Below are positions 52,398 to 61,041 of a stretch of DNA of 64,000 bases, piece after piece. Under the pieces are notes generated by a model that worked only from the letters and a program-made list of their open reading frames with translations, was not told the origin of the DNA and searched no databases. Numbering within the stretch: position 1 is the first letter of the stretch; each line of letters begins with the position of its first letter. A program made the position numbers and the translations under genes. Source of the stretch: Celeribacter baekdonensis B30 (GTDB lineage: Bacteria; Pseudomonadota; Alphaproteobacteria; Rhodobacterales; Rhodobacteraceae). The stretch is from positions 147,573 through 211,572 of the forward strand of contig NZ_AMRK01000008.1 of assembly GCF_000299875.1 (NCBI RefSeq). The letters are read 5' to 3'.

Positions 52398-53423
52398 ATG
52401 ACCCAGACCTCAGCTCCTAAAATCGCGCTCAATGGCCTTGGCCGGATGGGAAAACTGGCCCTTCGCGACCTGTTTGACCGCGGGCTTGGCGAGAATATCG
52501 TGTTGATCAATGACCTCGCCGGGGACACGGAGCAGCACGCGCTTTTGTTGGAGTTCGACTCGGTACATGGTCGCTGGGGCGCACGGATTTCGCATGATGC
52601 GGACAGCCTGACCGTGAACGGCACCCAGATGAGGATGACCCATCACGCCCGGATCGAAGACCTGCCTTTGGCCGCACTCGACGTCGATCTGGTGATCGAC
52701 TGCACCGGGGTGTTCAAAACCGCTGACAAGATTGCGCCCTATTACGCGGCCGGGGTGAAAAAAGTCGTGGTCTCTGCCCCGGTCAAGGACGGCGGCGCGC
52801 TTAATCTGGTCTATGGCGTGAACCATCACCTCTACGATCCGGCCACGCATGATCTGGTCACGGCGGCGTCCTGTACCACCAATTGTCTGGCTCCGGTGGT
52901 CAAGGTGATCCACGAAAACCTCGGTATCAAACATGGGTCGATCACCACGATCCATGACGTGACCAACACACAGACCATCGTTGATCGTCCCGCCAAAGAC
53001 ATGCGCCGGGCGCGCTCGGCGATGATGAACCTGATCCCGACCACAACCGGCTCGGCCACGGCGATCACATTAATCTATCCCGAACTCAAAGGCCGCTTGA
53101 ACGGCCATGCGGTGCGGGTGCCTTTGCTCAACGCCTCTTTGACCGACTGCGTCTTTGAGGTCGAACGCGAAACTACAGCCGAAGAGGTCAACGCCCTGTT
53201 CAAAGCCGCATCCGAAGGCGAACTTGCAGGCATTTTGGGCTATGAGACCCGCCCGCTGGTGTCTTGCGACTATATCAACGATCCGCGCTCAAGCATTGTT
53301 GATGCGCAATCGACCATGGTGATTCACGGCACACAGGTCAAAATCTATGCCTGGTACGACAATGAATGGGGCTATGCCTGCCGCTTGGCCGATGTCGCGC
53401 GTTTGGTTGTGGGGACCATGTGA
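52398..53423 (+). CDS. Arsenate-linked glyceraldehyde-3-phosphate dehydrogenase
   Basis: A 341-residue GAPDH. It has the NAD fold ([19 protein letters not shown]), the catalytic [14 protein letters not shown] (Cys and following residues), [13 protein letters not shown] [19 protein letters not shown] and [18 protein letters not shown]. With arsenate in place of phosphate such enzymes make 1-arseno-3-phosphoglycerate, which ArsJ exports. It is 11 bases after arsRC and overlaps arsJ by one base (TGATG). That context, and not the sequence alone, marks it as the arsenic GAPDH. Confidence 0.92.
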   Translation: MTQTSAPKIALNGLGRMGKLALRDLFDRGLGENIVLINDLAGDTEQHALLLEFDSVHGRWGARISHDADSLTVNGTQMRMTHHARIEDLPLAALDVDLVIDCTGVFKTADKIAPYYAAGVKKVVVSAPVKDGGALNLVYGVNHHLYDPATHDLVTAASCTTNCLAPVVKVIHENLGIKHGSITTIHDVTNTQTIVDRPAKDMRRARSAMMNLIPTTTGSATAITLIYPELKGRLNGHAVRVPLLNASLTDCVFEVERETTAEEVNALFKAASEGELAGILGYETRPLVSCDYINDPRSSIVDAQSTMVIHGTQVKIYAWYDNEWGYACRLADVARLVVGTM

Positions 53424-54676
53424 TGACCCCGACCACGCCTGCGCACAACCCCTTACGCGCCTATATGGCGGTGACCGCCTCCTATTGGGCGTTCATGCTC
53501 TCCGACGGCGCGCTGCGCATGCTGGTTTTGTTGCATTTCAATGGGTTGGGTTTTTCTCCGATCCAATTGGCATGGCTGTTTTTACTCTATGAAGTGGCTG
53601 GGATTGTGACCAACCTCACCGCCGGGTGGCTGGCCGCACGGTTTGGTTTGGCGGCCACCTTGTTTGCCGGGCTGGCGATCCAAATCGCGGCACTGATTGC
53701 GCTTGCGGGGCTCGATCCGGCATGGTCTGTCTCCGCCTCTGTCGTCTATGTCATGGCCGTTCAGGGCGCCTCCGGCGTGGCAAAAGATTTAGCGAAAATG
53801 TCGTCGAAATCAGCGGTTAAACTGTTGGCACCCTCACATGATGGCGCGCTGTTTCACTGGGTTGCGGTGCTGACCGGATCGAAAAACGCGATCAAAGGTC
53901 TGGGCTTTTTCATCGGCGCGGCCTTGTTGGCTCTGGTCGGGTTCAAACCCGCCGTTTGGGGTATGGCGGCGATCTTGGCGGCGATCCTGATCGCCGTGGT
54001 GTTGTTCTTGCCTAAAGGCTTGCCCATTGGCAAAAAAGGTACGAAATTCTCCGCCGTTTTCTCCAAAGACAGACGCATCAACCAACTCTCCTTGGCGCGG
54101 ATGTTCCTGTTTGGCGCGCGTGATGTGTGGTTTGTCGTCGGTCTGCCGATCTATTTCCATGATGTGCTCTCGGATGGCACACCCGAGGGCGGGCGAGAGG
54201 CGTTTTTTATCGTCGGTGGCTTTATGGCCCTGTGGATCATCGCCTATGGCGCGGTGCAAGGCCTTGCTCCGAAACTGCTCAACGCCGCCGCTCATAGCGT
54301 CACGCAGACCACGCGATCCGCCATGCATTGGGCTGGATTTTTGACACCGATCCCTTTCGCCCTCGCGGCTTTGGCCCTGCTCGCTGGCGCCCCCACGCTC
54401 TGGCTCACGCTCTCTTTGGTCGCCGGGCTTTTGCTCTTTGGCTTTGTCTTCGCGATCAATTCCTCGGTCCATTCCTATCTCATCCTCGCCTTTTCCGGTG
54501 CCGAACGCGTCACCATGGATGTCGGATTTTATTATATGGCCAATGCCGGGGGGCGGCTTTTGGGCACGCTTTTGTCGGGCCTCTCCTATCAGGCGGGGGG
54601 CTTGCCCCTTTGTCTGGCGACAGCGGGGATCATGGCCGGATTGAGCTTTCTCTCGGTCCGGCGTTTGACCCGTTGA
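53423..54676 (+). CDS. arsJ: Organoarsenical efflux MFS transporter ArsJ
   Basis: This MFS exporter pumps 1-arseno-3-phosphoglycerate out of the cell. The 417-residue product has twelve helices and the ArsJ opening NPLRAYMAVTASYWAFMLSDGALRMLVLLHFN. VYVMAVQGASGVAKDLAKMSSKSAVKLL near residue 115 and KNAIKGLGFFIGAALLALVGF near residue 155 are typical. ATG 53423 overlaps the GAPDH stop; the longer frame to 53366 lies within GAPDH. The GAPDH/ArsJ pair is a known arsenate detoxification route. Confidence 0.94.
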   Translation: MTPTTPAHNPLRAYMAVTASYWAFMLSDGALRMLVLLHFNGLGFSPIQLAWLFLLYEVAGIVTNLTAGWLAARFGLAATLFAGLAIQIAALIALAGLDPAWSVSASVVYVMAVQGASGVAKDLAKMSSKSAVKLLAPSHDGALFHWVAVLTGSKNAIKGLGFFIGAALLALVGFKPAVWGMAAILAAILIAVVLFLPKGLPIGKKGTKFSAVFSKDRRINQLSLARMFLFGARDVWFVVGLPIYFHDVLSDGTPEGGREAFFIVGGFMALWIIAYGAVQGLAPKLLNAAAHSVTQTTRSAMHWAGFLTPIPFALAALALLAGAPTLWLTLSLVAGLLLFGFVFAINSSVHSYLILAFSGAERVTMDVGFYYMANAGGRLLGTLLSGLSYQAGGLPLCLATAGIMAGLSFLSVRRLTR

Positions 54677-54721
54677 TCCGGGCCACACAGCACCCTGCTT
54701 TGCAATCTCTCTGCAATCCGG

Positions 54722-54767
54722 GCAGGTCCATCCGGGGTTTGAATACCCTTTTGCAAACCCGACCTGC
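54722..54767. other. Two-part inverted repeat between arsJ and bioY
   Basis: The outer arms GCAGGTC (54722-54728) and GACCTGC (54761-54767) enclose inner arms GGGTTTG (54735-54741) and CAAACCC (54754-54760), with a 6-base left bulge and an 12-base loop. It has no T-run, so it may be an arsJ terminator of a different type or a leader structure. The rest of the gap 54677-54950 (274 bases) shows no gene. Confidence 0.4.
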
Positions 54768-54950
54768 TAAAGCGGTTTGGAGTAAAATCCCATAAAATAA
54801 GGCTTTACCGCGCCTGCCCCAGCCGGGTAACACTCGGGGCCAAGACCTTTGGCTCTCGAGACCTCCGTTTCGTCCGCCAAGCAAAACAACCTAAAACACG
54901 ACCAAAAACACGGCCAAAACCAAAAACGCACCTGACAGAGGACCCACCCC

Positions 54951-55502
54951 ATGACCACACGCGACATCGTATTCATCGCCCTGTTCGCCGCCATCACCGC
55001 CGTGGCGGGGATCTTTCCGCCGATCACCTTGCCGCTCCTGTCTGTGCCGATCACCGCGCAATCCCTGGGCGTGATGTTGGCTGGCGGCGTTCTAGGTGCA
55101 AAACGTGGCGCTTTGTCGATCATCCTGCTCTTGGTTCTGGTCGCGATTGGCCTGCCGCTTTTGTCGGGCGGGCGCGGCGGTCTGGCCGTCTTCCTGGGAC
55201 CGTCCGCGGGCTTTTTGGCCGGTTGGGTCGTCGCCGCTTTTGTCATCGGCTGGCTGACCGAGCGGTTTTGGGACGGTTTGTCCTTCATCCACGCCGCCCT
55301 CATTTGCGCCTTTGGCGGCATCGTTGTGATGTATCTGATCGGTATTCCGTGGATCACCCTCTCCGCAGGCGTGCCCTTGGCCAAGGCGATCGGCGGCTCC
55401 ATCGCCTTTATTCCCGGCGATCTGGTCAAATGCGTGATTGCGGCGGGTGTCATGATCACTGTGAAACGCAGCTATCCGATCATCGGCGCGCGTGTGGCGT
55501 AA
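54951..55502 (+). CDS. bioY: Biotin transporter S component
   Basis: This is the substrate-binding membrane subunit of the biotin ECF transporter. The 183-residue product has six helices: IVFIALFAAITAVAGIFPPITLPLLSVPITAQSLGVMLAGGVLGAKRGALS holds the BioY signature (VPITAQ, LGPxxG in FLGPSAGFLAGW). GIPWITLSAGVPLAKAI and IPGDLVKCVIAA follow. It forms a full transporter with the next two genes; bioY starts 274 bases after arsJ under its own promoter. Confidence 0.95.
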   Translation: MTTRDIVFIALFAAITAVAGIFPPITLPLLSVPITAQSLGVMLAGGVLGAKRGALSIILLLVLVAIGLPLLSGGRGGLAVFLGPSAGFLAGWVVAAFVIGWLTERFWDGLSFIHAALICAFGGIVVMYLIGIPWITLSAGVPLAKAIGGSIAFIPGDLVKCVIAAGVMITVKRSYPIIGARVA

Positions 55503-55520
55503 TCTGGATCAGACACTCAG

Positions 55521-56186
55521 ATGATGCAGTTCGACAGGGTCACTGTTGCCAAAGAGGGTCGCACGATCCTGTCGGAGATCAGCCTTGATTTGCCCGAACA
55601 CCGTATTGGCGTGATCGGCAACAATGGCTCCGGAAAAAGCACATTTCTACGCCTGTTCAATGGCTTGGAACGCCCGACCTCGGGGCGCGTGCGCTACAAA
55701 GGAGAGGACAAAACCGACCTGCGTCAACATGTTGGCTTTGTCTTTCAAAACCCCGACAATCAAATCGTTTTCCCGATGGTGGACGAGGATCTCGCCTTTG
55801 GGCTGAAGGCGCGCAAACTGTCGAAACCCGAGATCAAAACGCGGATCGACGCCGTGCTCACCGAACTGTCCCTGACCCATCTGCGTGAACGCCTGACCCA
55901 TCAATTGTCGGGCGGGGAAAAGCAGATGGTGGCGCTGGCGGGCGTGCTTATCACCCGTCCCGATCTCATCGTGTTTGACGAGCCGACCACACTGTTGGAC
56001 CTGCGCAACAAGCTACGCTTCATGTCCGTGCTCGACGCTCTGCCGCACCCTGCGGTGGTGGTGTCGCATGATCTCGATTTGCTGGCGGGTTTTGATCGCA
56101 TCCTCCACATCGAGGACGGCCATATCATCGCTGATGGCGTGCCCGACGTGGTCATCCCGGCCTATATCGCGCGCTCGACATGCTGA
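55521..56186 (+). CDS. bioM: Biotin ECF transporter ATPase
   Basis: This is the energy-coupling ATPase of biotin uptake. The 221-residue product has VIGNNGSGKSTFLRLFNGLERPTSG (Walker A), the Q-loop FVFQNPDNQIVFPMVDEDLAFG typical of ECF ATPases, LSGGEKQMVALAGVLITRPDLIVFDEPTTLLDLRNK and SHDLDL (H-loop). It overlaps bioN by seven bases. The sequence is close to the cobalt/biotin group; assignment to BioM is from the bioY neighbour. Confidence 0.94.
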   Translation: MMQFDRVTVAKEGRTILSEISLDLPEHRIGVIGNNGSGKSTFLRLFNGLERPTSGRVRYKGEDKTDLRQHVGFVFQNPDNQIVFPMVDEDLAFGLKARKLSKPEIKTRIDAVLTELSLTHLRERLTHQLSGGEKQMVALAGVLITRPDLIVFDEPTTLLDLRNKLRFMSVLDALPHPAVVVSHDLDLLAGFDRILHIEDGHIIADGVPDVVIPAYIARSTC

Positions 56187-56776
56187 CCGAACTCTACGTC
56201 GTAGGGCAAAGCCCGCTGCACCTCGCGCCTCCGGCGCTGAAACTGGGGCTGTTGTTCGTCTATTGCACCCTGTTGTTTGTGATCCCGCATCCGGGCGTGT
56301 TGGCGATTGGCGCGGTTTTGGTCGCGCTTGGCTATGGCCTCTCCGGGCTGAAAGCCTCTCACGCGGTGATGGCCGTGCGCCCGGCATTTTACGTCTTGGT
56401 GATCATATTCGCTGTGCAGCTTTGGCTCGAAGGCCCCGGCATGGCCGCCTATATCGTCGCGCGATTTGCCTGTCTTTTAATGGCGGCAAGCCTTGTGACC
56501 TTCACCACCAAAGCCAGCGAATTCATCGACGGCATCTTGGCCGCGCTGACCTATGCGCCCGCTTGGGTACCAAAGGCGAAAATCGCACTGGCGATGTCTT
56601 TGGTCTGGCGGTTTATCCCGATGGTGCGCGGCATTTTTGACGAGGTGCGCGAGGCACAAAGTGCGCGCGGACTGGGGCGTAACATGACCGCTTTGTTCGT
56701 GCCGATTATTGTGCGCACTCTCAAATCCGCCGACGAAATCTCAGAGGCGATCCACGCGCGGTCCTTAGAGGACTGA
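56180..56776 (+). CDS. bioN: Biotin ECF transporter T component
   Basis: This transmembrane subunit links the ATPase to BioY. The 198-residue product has about five helices (APPALKLGLLFVYCTLLFVIPHPGVLAIGAVLVALGYG) and the cytoplasmic EcfT coupling motifs EAQSARGLGRN and EAIHARSLED (A-R-[GS] signature) near its end. It is last in the bioYMN operon and converges on the SDR gene with a 3-base gap. Confidence 0.92.
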   Translation: MLTELYVVGQSPLHLAPPALKLGLLFVYCTLLFVIPHPGVLAIGAVLVALGYGLSGLKASHAVMAVRPAFYVLVIIFAVQLWLEGPGMAAYIVARFACLLMAASLVTFTTKASEFIDGILAALTYAPAWVPKAKIALAMSLVWRFIPMVRGIFDEVREAQSARGLGRNMTALFVPIIVRTLKSADEISEAIHARSLED

Positions 56777-56779
56777 CCC

Positions 56780-57508
56780 TCAAGCGCCTGTTATTTTCAA
56801 GAAAATACGACGTGGAATAAAATGCGCCAATGAGAACAGCCATGAAAAGGGCCGTGGAAAATTGGTTTCGAACCGGCCACTGTCCATCGCCCGCATGACG
56901 TGGGCGGCGGCCTCTTTCGGCTCCATCAACATCGGCATGTCAAAGTCATTTTTGTCGGTCAGCCGGGTGCGAATAAAGCCCGGATTGGCGCATTGCACCC
57001 GCACACCGCTCTTGTGCAAATCGGCGTATAGCGTCTCGGCCAAATGCATCAGCCCCGCCTTGCTCGCACCATATCCGATGGCCCCCGGAAGGCCGCGATG
57101 CCCCGACAGCGAGCCGATCAAAACGATATGACCGGCGTCGCGTTTGGTAAACTCCGGCACGATATGATTGAGCACGGAGACCGCCCCCATCAGGTTGACC
57201 GCGAACATGGTGGAGACCGATTTGGCCTGCCACCGTTGCGCCGTCATCGGATCGTAAGTGCCCGCGACATAGATCACGCCATCGACCGCCCCCGCCGCCG
57301 TGTAAGCCTGTTCCACAGAGGCCGCATCGGTCACATCCATCACCACGGCGCGGGCGGCGTTGAGACTGGCTGCGACCTCCTTCAACCGATCCTCGGAGCG
57401 CGCCGACAGGATCAGCCGCGCGCCTTTCGCGTCCAGTGCCTCGGCCAAAGCCCGGCCCAATCCTTCGCTGCCGCCAATGATCCAATAGGTCTTGCCAAGA
57501 TAGGTCAT
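56780..57508 (-). CDS. SDR-family oxidoreductase (RpoE-target operon)
   Basis: A classical short-chain dehydrogenase of 242 residues. Cofactor site YWIIGGSEGLGRALAEALDAKG (TGxxxGxG-type), DVTDAASVE, YVAGTYD, and the catalytic Ser and YxxxK in IGSLSGHRGLPGAIGYGASKAGLMHLAE. FIRTRLTDKND follows. The substrate is unknown; its operon partners suggest a lipid or fatty-acid step. It overlaps the DUF3833 gene by four bases and is last of four. Confidence 0.92.
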   Translation of the reverse strand: MTYLGKTYWIIGGSEGLGRALAEALDAKGARLILSARSEDRLKEVAASLNAARAVVMDVTDAASVEQAYTAAGAVDGVIYVAGTYDPMTAQRWQAKSVSTMFAVNLMGAVSVLNHIVPEFTKRDAGHIVLIGSLSGHRGLPGAIGYGASKAGLMHLAETLYADLHKSGVRVQCANPGFIRTRLTDKNDFDMPMLMEPKEAAAHVMRAMDSGRFETNFPRPFSWLFSLAHFIPRRIFLKITGA

Positions 57509-58068
57509 TTCGCCGCCTCAGCAGGCCGCATCGTCGCCACCAGTTCTGCCACTTTGATGCCGAATTTACGCATCTCAGAGCGGTTCACGATCACACCATT
57601 TGGGGCCAGATAGAGCCAATCGGTGACATCCAACACATGCCCACCCGAGTCGTCTTCCAATTTAATTTTGTAGCGCATCGAAAGCGTCGCCCCGGACAAT
57701 TGCCCGGTGGCGGTGCCGATGATGTCGGGCGCTGTGGCGGTCAATGCGCCAGTGTCATCAAAGGATAGCGCCCATTCGCGCACCTGTTGACCGCCGCGGG
57801 CATAGGTGAATTCCTCGCGCAATGTGCCGTTCAGCCCATCCCATGTCCCGGTCATCCGGGCCACGAACCGCGACGCGACCCGGCCATCGGGGCCATAGAT
57901 CACGCCCTCGGACTCAATCGGTCCGTTGAGGTGAACCTGCGGGTCAAACCCCGGCAATGTGTCGGCATAATCCGCAGGCTTTTGCGCGCGAAAATTATTT
58001 CCGGGCCGCCAGAGAACCACCACAGCCAGCAACAGGATGACGACGAGCACGATGAGGATGAGTTTCAT
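57505..58068 (-). CDS. DUF3833 membrane-anchored protein (RpoE-target operon)
   Basis: A 187-residue product with one N-terminal helix (MKLILIVLVVILLLAVVVLW) and a lipocalin-like beta domain (LNGPIESEGVIYGPDGRVASRFVARMTGTWDG, FTYARGGQQVREWALSFDDTG, MRYKIKLEDDSGGHVLDVTDWLYLAPNGVIVNRSEMRKFG), the DUF3833 pattern. It may carry a lipid in the periplasm. It is the third gene of the operon and overlaps DUF1365 by four bases. Function is not known. Confidence 0.88.
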   Translation of the reverse strand: MKLILIVLVVILLLAVVVLWRPGNNFRAQKPADYADTLPGFDPQVHLNGPIESEGVIYGPDGRVASRFVARMTGTWDGLNGTLREEFTYARGGQQVREWALSFDDTGALTATAPDIIGTATGQLSGATLSMRYKIKLEDDSGGHVLDVTDWLYLAPNGVIVNRSEMRKFGIKVAELVATMRPAEAAK

Positions 58069-58856
58069 GATTGGACCTTTTTGGCCGAGGATGTGAGGGG
58101 TATTTGGGGCGGGCTCAAACTGTCTTTTGGCGGCTCGGGACGCGGACGATACCGTGCGCCTTTGAATTTGAGCCGGAGCGCTTGGGCGTAGATCAAAATC
58201 AACGTGCGCAACGCCCCGAAAGGACGGCGCAGCGTGGCCCGTAGGATCGATCCATTGGTGAGTTTGCGCCGCGCGCCGGTGAGTGTGGCAATCAGCCCCT
58301 CTTGGCCATTGTCATGCAGGATACGGATAGCGATGCGGTCAGTGTGAATGGCAAAGCTAAAGCGATAGCCGCCTTTGATCTCCTGGAACGGCGAGACGTG
58401 AAACACTTTGTGGGCGGTGATCACGTCCGTGGCGGCGATAGGGGCAAAGTCCGGCAGGTGGCAGAGGTAATTGTGCCGATCACCAAAGGTGTTGTTGACC
58501 TCGGCAATCACCGCGACAAGCGCATCTTCGCGACAGGCCAACCAAAAGCTGACCGGGTTGAATGAGAATCCAAGGAACGCGGGCTGCGTCAAAAGGCGTA
58601 GACTGTAGCCCTCTGACAAACCAGCGTTTTCCAACGTCTCCCGCGCCCAAAGCGCACCCTGCCCGGCCTGGCGAATGCCACCATGATTGCGGTCATGCAC
58701 GGCAAACAGGTTAAAGCGATTGCGCGAGAACAGGCGCGGGTGGCGGGGGCTTTCGGGGTCGATCAAGACATAGTCAACGCCATAGCGAAAGCGATGTTTG
58801 AGCGCCCCGCGCCGGGCATGAACCGTCTGGCCCGCGATATGTTCGGGGGCGATCAT
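58065..58856 (-). CDS. DUF1365 protein (RpoE-target operon)
   Basis: A 263-residue product. It starts with HARRGALKHRFRYGVDYVLIDPESP and carries FLGFSFNPVSFWLACREDALVAVIAEVNNTFGDRHNYLC near the middle, the signature of DUF1365. Basic residues are frequent. The family nearly always stands beside an FAD oxidoreductase and fatty-acid-modifying enzymes, in clusters linked to cyclopropane or furan fatty acids. It overlaps the FAD gene by four bases. Confidence 0.92.
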   Translation of the reverse strand: MIAPEHIAGQTVHARRGALKHRFRYGVDYVLIDPESPRHPRLFSRNRFNLFAVHDRNHGGIRQAGQGALWARETLENAGLSEGYSLRLLTQPAFLGFSFNPVSFWLACREDALVAVIAEVNNTFGDRHNYLCHLPDFAPIAATDVITAHKVFHVSPFQEIKGGYRFSFAIHTDRIAIRILHDNGQEGLIATLTGARRKLTNGSILRATLRRPFGALRTLILIYAQALRLKFKGARYRPRPEPPKDSLSPPQIPLTSSAKKVQS

Positions 58857-60166
58857 TGTGCCGCAATCGTGGCGGCGGTCGCGGACACAGCAACCTGTGC
58901 GGTGAGCGCCTCGGCGACACGCACCGCGCTTGCAAACCCGTCCTCATGGAACCCGTTGCCAAGGTAAGCCCCCGCAAACCATGTGCGGTTTTGACCCTGA
59001 AGCGCTGCGATCTCGCCTTGGGCGCGCAGGGCCGCGTGATCAAACACCGGATGACGAAATGTCACTTCGTCATAGACCATGGCCGGGTCCGGTGTATGGG
59101 CCGGATTGAGGGTGACGAAAAGCGGGTCGTGCTCGGGGATATTTTGTAGCCGGTTCATCCAATAGGTGACGCCGATTTGGGTGCGGCTCTCGTCTGATTT
59201 GGCCTGATAGACCCAAGAGGACCAACAGGTTTTGCGCTTTGGCATAAAGGAGGCGTCACGATGCAGCACGACCCGGTTGTCTTGGTAACGCAGATCGGCC
59301 AGTGCGCCGGTTTCAGGTGCCGAAGGAGTCTCCAGAAGTTTGAGTGCGGTGTCGGAATGGCAGGCAAAAATCACCTGATCAAACCGCTCGGGCGCGCCCC
59401 CGACAGGCGTGATCTCAACCCCCATTTCGTCGCGCCGAACCTTGGCAATCGGCGCGCCTGTGCGCAAATCGGCGCCACGTCCCATAAGATGCGCCTCAAG
59501 ACGGCGGACATATTCGACCGATCCGCCAGACACCGTCCACCATTGGTGTTGACCTGTTGCGCTGAGCAGCGCGTGATTGCGGAAAAATTGCACCAAGGCG
59601 CGGGCCGGAAAGGCGCGGATGTCCTCGGGCGAGGTCGACCAGATCGCACCACAGATCGGCATCAGGTAATAGCGCTGAAACCACGCCCCGAGCTTCATAT
59701 CCTCGACCATCTCGCCAATGGTCATGTGCTCATCTTTGGCGGCGGCTTCGGCACCGGCGTTAAAACGAAAAATGTCGCGGACCATGCGAATGAATCCGGG
59801 ACGCAGCAGGTTGCGCTTTTGCCCCACCAAAGCCGCTAGGGATTTCAGCCCATATTCCACCCGCCCGCCATCAATCGTTGCACCAAAGCTCATGTCACTT
59901 GGCTCAACCGGCACACCAAGCGCGGCAAACATCTCGGTGAGATGCGGGTAATTGGCGTAGTTGAACACGATAAACCCAGTGTCCACCGGCCTGTCGCCCT
60001 TGGCCCCGGCCATCACCGTGCGGGCATGGCCTCCCAAACGTGGCTCAGCCTCAAACAGGGTCACAAGATGCGTTCCGGCCAGACGGTAGGCGGCTGCGAG
60101 GCCTGAAATGCCGCCGCCGATGATGGCGATCCGTTGGACGGGGGCGGGGGATGCGTCAAATGACAT
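58853..60166 (-). CDS. FAD-dependent oxidoreductase, amine-oxidase fold (RpoE-target operon)
   Basis: A 437-residue flavoprotein of the COG2907 type. FAD site RIAIIGGGISGLAAAYRLAGTHLVTLFEAEPRLGGHARTV, then PVDTGFIVFNYANYPHLTEMFAALGVP (amine-oxidase-like), YYLMPICGAIWSTSPEDIRAFPA and the C-terminal TWFAGAYLGNGFHEDGFASAVRVAEAL. Related enzymes act on fatty-acid chains in the singlet-oxygen response. It leads the four-gene operon; the ECF promoter at 60189-60218 is 23 bases before the ATG at 60166. Confidence 0.92.
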   Translation of the reverse strand: MSFDASPAPVQRIAIIGGGISGLAAAYRLAGTHLVTLFEAEPRLGGHARTVMAGAKGDRPVDTGFIVFNYANYPHLTEMFAALGVPVEPSDMSFGATIDGGRVEYGLKSLAALVGQKRNLLRPGFIRMVRDIFRFNAGAEAAAKDEHMTIGEMVEDMKLGAWFQRYYLMPICGAIWSTSPEDIRAFPARALVQFFRNHALLSATGQHQWWTVSGGSVEYVRRLEAHLMGRGADLRTGAPIAKVRRDEMGVEITPVGGAPERFDQVIFACHSDTALKLLETPSAPETGALADLRYQDNRVVLHRDASFMPKRKTCWSSWVYQAKSDESRTQIGVTYWMNRLQNIPEHDPLFVTLNPAHTPDPAMVYDEVTFRHPVFDHAALRAQGEIAALQGQNRTWFAGAYLGNGFHEDGFASAVRVAEALTAQVAVSATAATIAAQ

Positions 60167-60188
60167 ATAATATCTCCTTGGTTACAAA

Positions 60189-60218
60189 GCACTACGCGGC
60201 GCGTGCGCTTTTGGATCA
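60189..60218 (-). promoter_or_regulatory. RpoE-type promoter of the FAD-oxidoreductase operon
   Basis: On the minus strand: -35 TGATCC (60213-60218), 18 bases, then -10 region TAGTGC (60189-60194) preceded by CG. It matches the -35 TGATCC known for the RpoE/ChrR group, and mirrors the promoter in front of rpoE. Confidence 0.7.
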
Positions 60219-60287
60219 AAACGATGATCACAAACCGAACCGAACGGAGAGGTGGTGCGACAAATCGCAAAAAAGGGAGAGCCAAAG

Positions 60288-60317
60288 TGATCCATCCCTC
60301 GACGGGCCGCGTAAACC
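60288..60317 (+). promoter_or_regulatory. RpoE-type promoter of rpoE-chrR
   Basis: -35 TGATCC (60288-60293), 18 bases, then -10 region TAAACC (60312-60317), again after CCGCG. It fits autoregulation of rpoE. It lies 160 bases upstream of the preferred rpoE start, so the mRNA would have a leader of about 150 bases. Confidence 0.7.
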
Positions 60318-60477
60318 AGATATGTTGACCCAAGACCATCATATGTTTGCATCCGTGCTGGAGCCCACTGCTTCCTTTGAGGCTGGGGCGTTTGTGGTGC
60401 CGATTGAAAAGACGGGCCCGTCCCGCACTCAACGGCGCGCGACCAGCCCACGGAGCACCGCGAAAGGGCCGACCGAC

Positions 60478-61041
60478 GTGACATCCTCCTCGACCGACAC
60501 CCCATCGGATCAGACCCAATGGATGCTCAAGGTGCGCGATCAGCGCGACAAGGCGGCGTTTTCTGCCTTGTTTGACCATTTCGCCCCGCGCCTCAAAGGC
60601 ATGGTGATGCGTTCTGGTGCCTCCTCGGCGCAGGCCGAAGATGTGGTGCAAGAGGTGATGTTAAAGGTCTGGCGCAAGGCGCATTTGTTTGATCCCGAAC
60701 GGGCGCAGGTCTCGGCGTGGATTTATCAAATCGCCCGCAACCAACAGACCGATCATTTCCGCAAAAACGCGCGGCCTGTGCCAGAGGCGTTGAAAACCCC
60801 GGAGCTGCCCGAACCAGACGTCAGCCACGTCATTGCGCTCGAACAAGAGGTTCAGCACCTCAAACGCGCGATGGCGGCACTCAGCCCGGATCAAAGGCAG
60901 ATGGTCGAACAGGCCTATATGGGCGAACTGAGCCACAGTGAAATCAGCGAAGCGACCGGATTGCCGCTTGGAACCATCAAATCCCGCATCCGCCTCGCCT
61001 TGGAAAAACTCAGACACGACATGAAAGGAGCACGATCATGA
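60478..61041 (+). CDS. rpoE: ECF sigma factor RpoE (singlet-oxygen type)
   Basis: This group-IV sigma factor is held by ChrR and released by singlet oxygen. I start at GTG 60478, giving 187 residues beginning (M)TSSSTDTPSDQTQWMLKVRDQ, close to the known RpoE N-terminus; the frame is open to 60151 but that part is unlike sigma factors and covers the promoter. Region 2 is AEDVVQEVMLKVWRKAHLFDPERAQVSAWIYQIARNQQTDHFRK and region 4 is LSPDQRQMVEQAYMGELSHSEISEATGLPLGTIKSRIRLALEKLRHD. It overlaps chrR by four bases (ATGA). Confidence 0.93.
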   Translation: MTSSSTDTPSDQTQWMLKVRDQRDKAAFSALFDHFAPRLKGMVMRSGASSAQAEDVVQEVMLKVWRKAHLFDPERAQVSAWIYQIARNQQTDHFRKNARPVPEALKTPELPEPDVSHVIALEQEVQHLKRAMAALSPDQRQMVEQAYMGELSHSEISEATGLPLGTIKSRIRLALEKLRHDMKGARS

